Below are positions 1 through 7,660 of a DNA stretch of 64,000 bases, in pieces. The first letter of the stretch is position 1. Each line of letters starts with the position of its first letter. The position numbers and the translations under genes were made by a program. The notes under the pieces are model-generated. The model saw nothing but the letters and a program-made list of their open reading frames with translations, searched no databases and was not told the origin of the DNA. The stretch is from Aquabacter spiritensis (lineage in GTDB: Bacteria; Pseudomonadota; Alphaproteobacteria; Rhizobiales; Xanthobacteraceae): NCBI RefSeq assembly GCF_004346185.1, contig NZ_SMAI01000004.1, positions 186,001-250,000 of the forward strand, given 5' to 3'.

Positions 1-882
1 GTCGTCACCGCGACCGCCTATCACGGCAACAGCCGCGCCGCGACGGAGGTCTCGCCCGCTTCGTACAAGACCGGCGGGCCGCCGGCCTTTGTGCGCACCG
101 TGCCGGCGCCCGATCCGGACCGGTTCGGCGCGGATATCGGGTCCGGCTTCGCGCAAGCGGTGCAGGCGGCGATCGCCGCGCTCGCGGCCGACGGCATCGG
201 CTTCGCCGGGCTGCTGGTGGACACGATCTTCTCCAGCGACGGCGTGTTCGCCGATCCGCCGGGCTTTCTCGCCCCGGCGGTGGCGGCGGCGCGGCAGGCG
301 GGCGGGCTGGTGATCGCCGACGAGGTCCAGCCGGGTTTCGGGCGGACCGGCGCGGGGCTCTGGGGCTTCGCGCGCCACGGCGTCGTCCCGGACATCGTCA
401 CCTTGGGAAAGCCGATGGGCAACGGCTATCCGATGGGCGGGGTGGTGACGCGGCCGGATTTGCTCGCCGCCTTCACGGCCGCCTTCGGCTATTTCAACAC
501 GTTCGGCGCCACGCCGGCGGCGGCCGCCGCCGGGGGCGCGGTGCTCGACGTGCTCGCGGAAGAGGGGCTGATCGCGCACGCGGCCGAGGTCGGCGGCCAT
601 CTGCGCGCGCGCCTCGCGGATCTTCGGGCATGTCGGCCGGCGCTCGGCGCGGCACGCGGCGCCGGGCTCTATCTCGGGATCGACTGTCTCGACCGCGACG
701 GGGCGCCGGACGCGGCCGGCGCGTCGCGGCTCATCAACCGGCTGCGCGATCGCGGCATGCTGATCGGCGCGGCCGGCCCGCTCGGCCATGTGCTCAAGGT
801 GCGTCCGCCGCTCTGCCTGACGGCGTCGGAAGCCGACAGGTTCGTCGATGCGCTCGACGCCTGCCTCGCGGACGCGGCCTGA
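1..882 (+). CDS. Class III (PLP) aminotransferase, 5'-truncated by window edge
   Basis: The reading frame is open from base 1, so the N-terminus lies outside the window and about 293 residues are visible. It is the C-terminal two thirds of a fold-type I, class III PLP enzyme. The diagnostic motif DEVQPGFGRTG holds the PLP-binding Asp, and TLGKPMGNGYP carries the Schiff-base Lys. The first visible residues contain AYHGNS, the conserved substrate loop. Family members include ethanolamine-phosphate or phospholysine phospho-lyases and omega-transaminases. The AYHGN and QPGFGRTG forms fit the phospho-lyase/AGXT2-like branch, but substrate cannot be assigned. Downstream on the opposite strand is a HupE-like gene that ends 4 bases away. 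Confidence 0.85.
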   Translation, partial: VVTATAYHGNSRAATEVSPASYKTGGPPAFVRTVPAPDPDRFGADIGSGFAQAVQAAIAALAADGIGFAGLLVDTIFSSDGVFADPPGFLAPAVAAARQAGGLVIADEVQPGFGRTGAGLWGFARHGVVPDIVTLGKPMGNGYPMGGVVTRPDLLAAFTAAFGYFNTFGATPAAAAAGGAVLDVLAEEGLIAHAAEVGGHLRARLADLRACRPALGAARGAGLYLGIDCLDRDGAPDAAGASRLINRLRDRGMLIGAAGPLGHVLKVRPPLCLTASEADRFVDALDACLADAA

Positions 883-886
883 CGCC

Positions 887-1483
887 TCAGGCGATGCCGG
901 CCAGGATGGCGATCCCGGCGACCGCGATCGCGGCGCCGGTGCCCTGGACCAGAACGGCACCCCGCTCCGAGCCGGTTCTGCCGATCGCCGTGCCGAGGCC
1001 GATTCCGGCGAGATGCAGCGCCGCCGTCGCGAGCAGGAAGCCGAGGCCGTAGGCCGCGCCGCTCGCCGCCTCGGGGATCTCGGTGCCGTGGGCATGGCCG
1101 TGGAAGATCGCGAACAGCCCGGTGACCGCCATCGCCACCGCGAGCGGCGCCCGGAGGCCGAGGGCGATCGCGCCGCCGAGCGCGATCACCGAGCCGGCGA
1201 TGCCGATCTCGACCCAAGGCACGTCGATCCCGGCCACGCCGAGCATACCCCCCGCCGCCATCAGCGCCAGGAAGGTCGCCGGCACCGCCCAGAGCGCACG
1301 GCCGCCGAGCTGGCCGGCGAAAATGCCAACCGCCACCATGGCGAGCAAATGGTCGAGCCCGGTGAGGGGATGCAGGACGCCGTGCGCGAATCCGTCCGCG
1401 CCATGCCCGGTATGGGCGAAAGCGAGGGTCGGCAGCGCGGCGGCCAGGCTGGCGAGAAGGCCGGTACGGACAAGACGGTTCAT
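887..1483 (-). CDS. HupE/UreJ family membrane protein
   Basis: This 198-residue hydrophobic protein begins with a signal-like segment ending in LAFAHTGHG. The His-rich stretch and the HPLTGLDHLLAM motif typical of HupE/UreJ follow. About six further membrane segments are visible, including a conserved FHGHAHGTE motif. HupE/UreJ proteins are secondary nickel or cobalt permeases, often linked to hydrogenase or urease, but no such genes are visible here. I chose the ATG at 1483 because the signal peptide starts there and a GGGG stretch lies just upstream; the frame remains open upstream without coding character. It converges with the aminotransferase, so the two mRNAs end within a few bases of each other. 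Confidence 0.85.
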   Translation of the reverse strand: MNRLVRTGLLASLAAALPTLAFAHTGHGADGFAHGVLHPLTGLDHLLAMVAVGIFAGQLGGRALWAVPATFLALMAAGGMLGVAGIDVPWVEIGIAGSVIALGGAIALGLRAPLAVAMAVTGLFAIFHGHAHGTEIPEAASGAAYGLGFLLATAALHLAGIGLGTAIGRTGSERGAVLVQGTGAAIAVAGIAILAGIA

Positions 1484-1756
1484 CGCGAAATCCCCAACCG
1501 GAGCCTCGGTCCGGCGCGGTGCGACCGGCCCGATCCGAGACCCGCTCGAAACCCTGTGACGCGGCGCCGCCCCGACGCCCGGCGCAGAAGCGCCCCGGCG
1601 GAAGCCGCGCCCGTCCAAATCATGCTAAGCTGCCTTGATGGTGCTGCGCAATGCGCCGCGTGCAAGACCGGTGGTCCGATCCGGTTGGCACTGCGGTGCG
1701 GTATTGATATGCAGGGCGCCGAACCGGGAAGTTTGCAGAGCGCGGGGAGTCTTTTC

Positions 1757-2410
1757 ATGGGTTTCAGCATTGGTCTCGGCATTTTTCAATCGCGGGCGGG
1801 CCGGCTTGCCTGCGGTCTTGCGGCGGGTATCGCCGTTCTCGGTCTGACGGCGGTGGATTTGGCGCAGGCCCAGACGCCGGCCCCTGCGCAGACCCAGCCT
1901 CGCAAGCCGGCCACGCCCCCCGCGACGGCGCAGAAGCCCGCCCTCGGCAGCCAGGACGACAATGTCCCGAGCCGCACCAGCGCGACCTATGACGATTGGG
2001 TCGTGCGCTGCGAGCGCGGCGAGAGCACCGGCGGCGTCAAGGTGTGCGAAGTCGCCCAGACGCTGCAGATCGGCAATCAGCAGCAGGGCCTGATGGCCCA
2101 GGTCGTGTTCGGCAAGCTGAAGGAAGATGGCCCGCTGCGCATGGTGCTGCAGGTGCCCGTGGGCGTCTGGCTGCCGGCCGGCGCGCAGTTCACCGCGGGC
2201 GACAATGCCAAGCCGATCCCGGCCGGCTTCAAATTCTGCATCCGCGCCTGCATCGCCGATCTCGACCTCACGGCGCAGCAGGCGGCGGCGCTCGCGACCG
2301 CCAGCGGCTCCGCCACGCTCGCCTTCGAGGACCGCAATCAGGCGCCGATCAGCCTGCCGGTCTCGCTGAAGGGCCTCGCCCCGGCGCTCGCCGCCCGCGA
2401 GAAGATGTGA
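1757..2410 (+). CDS. Invasion-associated locus B (IalB) family protein
   Basis: The 217-residue product has an N-terminal signal peptide (hydrophobic stretch, cleavage near LAQAQT). A Pro/Ala/Gln-rich linker and the IalB domain follow. The domain shows the conserved opening YDDWVVRCE, a central GPLRMVLQVPVGVWLPAG segment and paired cysteines in FCIRACIADL. IalB proteins are periplasmic or surface proteins, common in Hyphomicrobiales and named after a Bartonella erythrocyte-invasion factor; in free-living relatives the function is not known. The ATG at 1757 has GGGGAG a few bases upstream. An in-frame ATG at 1709 would add 16 residues before the signal peptide and is less likely. Confidence 0.85.
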   Translation: MGFSIGLGIFQSRAGRLACGLAAGIAVLGLTAVDLAQAQTPAPAQTQPRKPATPPATAQKPALGSQDDNVPSRTSATYDDWVVRCERGESTGGVKVCEVAQTLQIGNQQQGLMAQVVFGKLKEDGPLRMVLQVPVGVWLPAGAQFTAGDNAKPIPAGFKFCIRACIADLDLTAQQAAALATASGSATLAFEDRNQAPISLPVSLKGLAPALAAREKM

Positions 2411-2428
2411 CCGCCTGAAGCCGGCGAA

Positions 2429-2455
2429 CGCTCGGACGGGGACGCCGTCCGAGCG
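2429..2455. terminator. Hairpin between convergent genes
   Basis: A perfect 11-bp inverted repeat (arms 2429-2439 and 2445-2455, loop of 5) lies between the IalB-like gene and the converging oligoendopeptidase gene. It has no T-tract on either side, so it is a terminator-like hairpin rather than a classical intrinsic terminator. Its position midway between convergent stops suggests bidirectional use. Confidence 0.5.
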
Positions 2456-2464
2456 GGCCGCGGC

Positions 2465-4315
2465 TCAGGCGCCGGCCGGCGCGTCCGCCGGCGCCTCGGT
2501 CTGCTCCAGCTCGGTGATCATGCTGTCGATCAGATCGAGCCCGGTCTGCCAGAAGGCGGGGTCGCGGGCATCGAGCCCGAACGGGGCCAGAAGCTCGGCA
2601 TGGTGCTTGGTGCCGCCGGCCGCCAGCATCTCCATATAGCGCTCCGCGAAGCCCTCGGAGGCACCCTCATAGACCGCATAGAGCGAGTTCACGAGGCAGT
2701 CGCCGAACGCATAGGCATAGACGTAGAAGGGCGAGTGGATGAAGTGCGGGATGTAGGTCCAGAAGGTCTCGTAACCGGGACCGAGATGGATGCCCGGGCC
2801 GAGGCTCTCGCTCTGCACGTCGAGCCATAGCGCGTTGAGCTGCTCGGCGGTGAGTTCGCCGCGGCGGCGCTCGGTATGGACCAGACGCTCGAAGGAATAG
2901 AAGGCGGTCTGGCGCACCACCGTGTTGATCATGTCCTCGACCTTCTGGGCGAGCATGATCTTGCGGGCCTGCGGGGTCGCCGCCTGCGACAGCAGCTTGC
3001 GGAAGGTCAGCATCTCGCCGAACACCGAGGCGGTTTCCGCGAGGGTCAGCGGGGTCGGCGCCATCAGCGCGCCCTGACGACCGGCGAGCACCTGGTGCAC
3101 GCCGTGGCCGAGTTCGTGGGCGAGCGTCATCACGTCGCGCGGCTTGCCCTGATAGTTCAGCAGCACATAAGGGTGGACCGAGGGCACGGTCGGATGGGCG
3201 AAGGCGCCCGGCGACTTGCCCGGGCGTACCGGCGCATCGATCCAACCGCGCTCGAAGAAGGTGCCGGCGATCTCCGCCATGCGCGGCGAGAAGGCGCCAT
3301 AGGCGCCGAGCACGGTCTCGCGCGCCTCGCTCCAGCCGATGTCGCGGGTCTCGACCTTGGGCAGCGGCGCGTTGCGGTCCCAGAATTCCAGCTGGTCCTT
3401 GCCGAACCACTTGGCCTTCAACGCGTAATAGCGATGCGACAGGCGCGGGAACGAGGCGCGGATCGCCGCGACCATCGCGTCGACCACCTCCTTCTCCACC
3501 CGGTTGGCGAGATGGCGCGACGCGGCGACGTCGTCGAAGCCCCGCCAGCGGTCGGAAATCTCCTTGTCCTTGGCGAGGGTGTTGGTGATCAGGGTGAACA
3601 AACGCAGATTCTTCGCGAACACCTCGGCGAGCGCCTGGCCGGCCGCGCGGCGGACCTCTTCCCGCGGATCCTGCATCAGATTGAGGGTGGGCTCGATCGC
3701 GAGCTCCTGCCCGTTCACCTGGAAGCGCAGGCTCGACATGGTCTCGTCGAACAGCCGGCCCCAGGCGCCGCGCGAGGGGTGCGACTTTTCGTGGAACAGT
3801 TGCTCGATCCGGTCTTCGAGCTGATAGGGCCGGTCCTTGCGCAGATCCTCGACCCAGGGCCGGTAATGGCCGAGCGCCGGCGCCGCCATGGCGGCCTCGA
3901 GCGCGTCGTCCTCCAGCCGGTTCATTTCCAGGGTGAAGAACAGGAGGCGGGTCGAGACGTCGGTCAGACGCTGCTGGATGTCGCCGTAGAATTTGGCGCG
4001 CGCCGGATCGGACGTATCGCCGGCATAGACCAGGCTGCCATAGGAGCCGATGCGGCCGAGCAGATCGTCGATCTCCTCGTAACGCGCGATCGCCGCGCCG
4101 AGCGCCGCGCCGCCGTCCGGACCGGCCAGCAGATCGGCGAGCTTGCCCTTATAGGTCGCCTCGAAGGCGGTGCAGTCGGCCTCGGCACGGTCGAGATCGG
4201 CCGTGAGCTCGGGCGCGGCCATGCCGGAATAGAGGTCGGCGAGATTCCATTCCGGCAGGCCGTCCGAGCGGGTGGCGGGGGCGGGCTCGGCCGCGGACGT
4301 CACTGTGGGGGACAT
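2465..4315 (-). CDS. pepF: Oligoendopeptidase F (M3 family zinc metallopeptidase)
   Basis: The 616-residue protein matches M3B oligoendopeptidase F in length and motifs. HELGHGVHQ, the HExxH zinc-binding signature, lies near residue 400, with the downstream glutamate of the third ligand in the ETASVFGEM segment. The N-terminal all-helical oligopeptidase F domain covers roughly residues 30-200. It would degrade short peptides of about 7-17 residues in the cytoplasm. The ATG at 4315 is preceded by GGAGG at four bases. The gene stands alone, converging on the IalB-like gene and diverging from the response regulator. The 142-base region upstream shows no motif I can name. Confidence 0.93.
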   Translation of the reverse strand: MSPTVTSAAEPAPATRSDGLPEWNLADLYSGMAAPELTADLDRAEADCTAFEATYKGKLADLLAGPDGGAALGAAIARYEEIDDLLGRIGSYGSLVYAGDTSDPARAKFYGDIQQRLTDVSTRLLFFTLEMNRLEDDALEAAMAAPALGHYRPWVEDLRKDRPYQLEDRIEQLFHEKSHPSRGAWGRLFDETMSSLRFQVNGQELAIEPTLNLMQDPREEVRRAAGQALAEVFAKNLRLFTLITNTLAKDKEISDRWRGFDDVAASRHLANRVEKEVVDAMVAAIRASFPRLSHRYYALKAKWFGKDQLEFWDRNAPLPKVETRDIGWSEARETVLGAYGAFSPRMAEIAGTFFERGWIDAPVRPGKSPGAFAHPTVPSVHPYVLLNYQGKPRDVMTLAHELGHGVHQVLAGRQGALMAPTPLTLAETASVFGEMLTFRKLLSQAATPQARKIMLAQKVEDMINTVVRQTAFYSFERLVHTERRRGELTAEQLNALWLDVQSESLGPGIHLGPGYETFWTYIPHFIHSPFYVYAYAFGDCLVNSLYAVYEGASEGFAERYMEMLAAGGTKHHAELLAPFGLDARDPAFWQTGLDLIDSMITELEQTEAPADAPAGA

Positions 4316-4457
4316 GGCACCTCCGGGCGGATCGGAAACGGGAGCACGTCTCTTAAAGCGCGAATGTCCGGGAGGGAAGGCGGCTTCCGGCGCCGGCGCT
4401 TAGACCTCTCTTAACCCCTCCCGGCCAAGCTCCGCAGAATCAGGGGAGCCGTGTTTC

Positions 4458-5132
4458 ATGGGTGCGCGTATTCTCATCGTCGAGGACGACCCGCTCGAAG
4501 CGGCGCGTCTGGAAGGAATCCTGTCGGGCCTCGGCCATGCCTGCACGGTCGCCGAAGACGGCGATGCGGCGCTGCGGCTGATCGCGGGCGCGGCGTTCGA
4601 CTGCATCCTGCTCGATCTGGTTCTGCCCGGGCTCGACGGGATGGGCGTGCTCGGACGTCTGCGGGCGGCGGGCAACCCGGTGCCGGTCGTCGCGGCGGTG
4701 ACGCCGATGGGCCTCGACGCCGTCGAATCGGCGCTGAACGCGGGCGCGCGGGACTTCGTCGTCAAGCCGGCGGGCCGGCTGCGGCTGCAGGTGTCGATCG
4801 CCAATGCGGTCGGCGCGCGGGCGCCGGCGCGCCCCGGCTCCGCTCACGATTGCGTCAGATGGCCGGGCCCGGTCCTGGTCGCCGAACGGCCCGCCGAGAT
4901 CGATCCGGAGGCCGGCGCGAGCCTGCCTTTGCGCGACCGAAACGGCCATGCCCGGCCCTTGGCGCATCTGGAAAAGGCCATCGTCGCGGCCGCCGTCGAT
5001 CTCTATGGCGGGCGCATGAGCGAAGTGGCGCGCCGGCTCGGCATCGGCCGCTCCACCTTGTACCGCCGCTTCGGCGCGCCGCTGCCCGACGTGCTGGAAC
5101 ACGAGCCGCCGCTGTCCGTTGCGGCCGAGTGA
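4458..5132 (+). CDS. Response regulator with C-terminal Fis-type HTH
   Basis: The 224-residue protein has an N-terminal receiver domain (residues 1-120). It shows the acidic pocket VEDD, phosphoacceptor Asp in LLDLVLPG, Thr in AAVTPMG and Lys in FVVKPAG, so all signature residues are present. The C-terminus (about 170-210) is a Fis-family helix-turn-helix, seen as EVARRLGIGRSTLYRRF. There is no AAA+ domain between them, so it resembles an NtrC-type regulator lacking the sigma-54 ATPase. No histidine kinase is adjacent. The start ATG has GGGGAG about ten bases upstream. The downstream L,D-transpeptidase gene is on the same strand and could be co-transcribed. Confidence 0.85.
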   Translation: MGARILIVEDDPLEAARLEGILSGLGHACTVAEDGDAALRLIAGAAFDCILLDLVLPGLDGMGVLGRLRAAGNPVPVVAAVTPMGLDAVESALNAGARDFVVKPAGRLRLQVSIANAVGARAPARPGSAHDCVRWPGPVLVAERPAEIDPEAGASLPLRDRNGHARPLAHLEKAIVAAAVDLYGGRMSEVARRLGIGRSTLYRRFGAPLPDVLEHEPPLSVAAE

Positions 5133-5271
5133 CACCCCGGCAAATCCCGGCGGCGCGCACGGTTTTGAATTGAACCGGGCGCCCGCGGGTGCAAGCTCGC
5201 GCGGCGTGCGGGCGCAGGTTTCGAATTGGACCGCCCATCGTCGCGCCGCGGGCGCGGCGGCGGAGGGCGGG

Positions 5272-7257
5272 ATGGAGTGGCCGATGGCCCATCGTGGAAC
5301 GAGTTCACTGTGCGCGTGGGTGGTGGCCCTGGGGCTCGCGACAGGCTTTGCCGGCCCTGCGCCGGCGACCGAGGGCGCGGCGGCGAGCGGCCATGCCGGC
5401 ATGGGCACGGCGGATCTGCCGCCGGCCGCGACCGGCGAGGGCGCACCGCACCATCTCACCGGGGAGGCGCCGCGCCCCGGCGATGGCGCCGGCTCCGGCG
5501 CGGCGGGGCATCGCGCCTCGGACACGGTGCCGCCGCCCGCACCCGCGCTCCGCGCCCCCGACCCCGTTCCGGTGATCGCCGATCTTCCGCCGGAGCCGGC
5601 GCCCCCGGTCGGCCTCGATCCGCCCGCGCGGTCGCCGCAGGGCGCCAAGGCGGAAGCCCCGGCCCGCGACGCGGCCCAGGATCCGGCGAAGCCGGAGGTC
5701 GCGGCGGTGCCGGAAGATCCCGAGGCGCCGCTGAAGGCGGCCATGGCGCGCCTGCTCGCGGCGCCGCCGGTCGCGCCCGGCAAGGAACAGGAGGCGCTGG
5801 CGGCCTTCTACGGCGCGCGCAGCGACGCCCCGGTCTTCGTCGATGCCGGCGGCTATACCGCGCGGGGCAAGGCGATCCTGGCGCGGTTCGCCGCCGCCGC
5901 GGACGAGGGGCTGGAGCCCGGCGCCTATAAGAGCGTGAAGCTCGCGCCCGGCGCCGCCCCCGATACCCTCGCCCAGGCCGAATTGCGCCTGGCGGCGAGC
6001 GTGCTGCTCTATGCCCGCCACGCCCAGGCCGGCCGGTTCGACCCGGGCCGGATTTCCGGCATGGTGACGCCGACCCGCACCTTTCCCGATCCCCTCGCGG
6101 TCCTGACCGCGCTCGCCGCCGCGCCGGACGCAGGCCGCGCGCTCGCCGGCTACAATCCGCCCCATCCGGGCTATGCGGCGCTGCGCCAGAAGCTCGCCGC
6201 CGCGCGCTCCGGTCCGCCGCCGCGCCCGCTGGCGCGGATCGCGCCCGGGCCGAGCCTACGGCCGGGCGAGAGCGATCCCCGCGTGCCGGCGCTGCGCGCC
6301 CGGCTGGAGGTCGCCGGCGCCAAGGGTGATCCGCGCTACGACCGCGACCTCGTCGCGGCGGTGCGCACCTTTCAGAGCCGCAACGGCCTCGAAGCCGACG
6401 GCATCGTCGGCGCGGCGACGGTGGAGGCGCTGAACCTCGTCGAGGATCCCGCCGAGCGGGTGGCCGACCTCATCGTCAATATGGAACGCTGGCGCTGGCT
6501 GCCGCGCGATCTCGGCGCCGCCAACGTCATGGTCAATATCCCGGAATATATGGTCCGGATCCGCCAGGACGGCCGGGTGATCCACGCCACGCGGGTGATC
6601 GTCGGCAAGCCAGAGACGCCGACCCCGCTGCTGACGCACGACATGGAATATGTCGTCATCAACCCGGCCTGGAACATCCCGCCCACCATCGCGCGCAAGG
6701 AGATGCTGCCCAAGCTGCGCGCCGACCCGTATTTCCTCGCCCGGCAGGGCATCGAGATCACCCGCAACGGCCGCGTGCTCGACCCGGCCTCGATCAATTG
6801 GAATGCCGGGCTCGGCGGCTATTCCTTCCGCCAGCCGCCCGGCGAGCGCAATGCGCTCGGCCGCATCAAGTTCATGTTCCCGAACGACCATTCGGTCTAT
6901 CTGCACGACACGCCGTCGCGGAACCTGTTCGCCAATGACCGCCGCATGTTCAGCCATGGCTGCATCCGGGTGCAGGACCCGCTGGTGTTCGGCGAGGTGA
7001 TCTTCAGCCTCGGCCTCGGCAATGACAGCTGGACCGAGGACCGCATCGAGCAGGCGTTCGGCGGCAAGGAGCGCTACATCAATCTGAAGCACCACATCCC
7101 GGTCCACCTGGTCTATTTCACCGCCTTCGTCGACGAGGCGGGGCGGCTCAGCGTGCGGCCGGACATTTACGGCATCGACGCCCGCACCAAGGCGCTGCTC
7201 GGCCTCTCCGAGCCGCAGCACGTCGCCTCCGGCAAGCCCAAGACGGCGACACGCTGA
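5272..7257 (+). CDS. YcbB-type L,D-transpeptidase (YkuD domain)
   Basis: The 661-residue product has a signal peptide in the first 30 residues, then a long Pro/Ala-rich disordered region to about residue 150. A scaffold domain, a peptidoglycan-binding domain (about 330-390, FQSRNGLEADGIVGAATVEALN) and a C-terminal YkuD catalytic domain follow. The catalytic motif SHGCIRV lies near residue 561-567 with the expected Cys. It would form 3-3 crosslinks in periplasmic peptidoglycan. I chose the ATG at 5272 because GGAGGG sits five bases upstream and the signal peptide begins there. An in-frame ATG at 5119, inside the preceding gene, would add 51 residues without signal character. The stop lies inside the first copy of a 17-bp tandem repeat. 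Confidence 0.92.
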   Translation: MEWPMAHRGTSSLCAWVVALGLATGFAGPAPATEGAAASGHAGMGTADLPPAATGEGAPHHLTGEAPRPGDGAGSGAAGHRASDTVPPPAPALRAPDPVPVIADLPPEPAPPVGLDPPARSPQGAKAEAPARDAAQDPAKPEVAAVPEDPEAPLKAAMARLLAAPPVAPGKEQEALAAFYGARSDAPVFVDAGGYTARGKAILARFAAAADEGLEPGAYKSVKLAPGAAPDTLAQAELRLAASVLLYARHAQAGRFDPGRISGMVTPTRTFPDPLAVLTALAAAPDAGRALAGYNPPHPGYAALRQKLAAARSGPPPRPLARIAPGPSLRPGESDPRVPALRARLEVAGAKGDPRYDRDLVAAVRTFQSRNGLEADGIVGAATVEALNLVEDPAERVADLIVNMERWRWLPRDLGAANVMVNIPEYMVRIRQDGRVIHATRVIVGKPETPTPLLTHDMEYVVINPAWNIPPTIARKEMLPKLRADPYFLARQGIEITRNGRVLDPASINWNAGLGGYSFRQPPGERNALGRIKFMFPNDHSVYLHDTPSRNLFANDRRMFSHGCIRVQDPLVFGEVIFSLGLGNDSWTEDRIEQAFGGKERYINLKHHIPVHLVYFTAFVDEAGRLSVRPDIYGIDARTKALLGLSEPQHVASGKPKTATR

Positions 7258-7320
7258 GCCCGGCGACGCGCTGAGGCCGGCGACGCGCTGAGCCCGGCGA
7301 CGCGCTGAGCCGGGCCACGC
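7253..7320 (+). repeat. 17-bp tandem repeat, four copies
   Basis: Four head-to-tail copies of the unit GCTGAGCCCGGCGACGC occupy 7253-7269, 7270-7286, 7287-7303 and 7304-7320. Copies 1 and 3 are identical, copy 2 differs at one base and copy 4 at two. The first copy contains the stop codon of the L,D-transpeptidase gene. Because 17 is not a multiple of three, the TGA in successive units falls in all three forward frames. Confidence 0.95.
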
Positions 7321-7660
7321 GCGCCGCCGCTGCCCGGCATGCCATGCCTTGCGCCGGGCACGGTTTCGCTTAAGATTGTGTCAACCATGCCACAAAGAAC
7401 CCGCCCCCCCAACCGCGGGCGGAAGGCGAATTTTCCTTATCCAGCGACGACTTGGCCTTGCGTGTGACATTTTTATCACACGGAACCGGCACGATTTCGC
7501 CATAGTCCGCGCCTACTCACGGCAGCGTGACCGGCGCGAAGACGTGGAAAACGTCCCCGTTTCGGCCAGGGAGGGACGGGCGTCAACACGCCCTTAACCG
7601 AACCCGACAAGACTCTCTTGAGCTTCGCGTCGCGCGCCACGGTGCGCGACAGAGACCGAC
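7321..7660. other. Intergenic region upstream of the DUF882 gene
   Basis: These 340 bases hold no gene I can support. The AT-richer part (about 7365-7500) is the probable promoter region of the DUF882 gene. It contains a perfect 7-bp inverted repeat at 7461-7482, listed separately. No clear -35/-10 pair could be chosen. Confidence 0.5.
7461..7482. promoter_or_regulatory. Perfect inverted repeat, possible operator
   Basis: CGTGTGA (7461-7467) and TCACACG (7476-7482) are perfect inverted arms around the AT-rich spacer CATTTTTA. The arms look like CRP/FNR half sites, but the spacer between TGTGA and TCACA is 8 bases instead of 6. It lies 180 bases upstream of the DUF882 start and could be an operator for an unidentified regulator or a short hairpin. 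Confidence 0.4.

Noticed and set aside
848-1756. N-terminal extension of the IalB-like protein to 520 residues
   Set aside because: The extension is antisense to the HupE gene and precedes the signal peptide; a good ribosome-binding site supports the ATG at 1757.
7461-7482. CRP binding site
   Set aside because: The spacer between TGTGA and TCACA is 8 bases rather than 6, so it is reported only as an inverted repeat.
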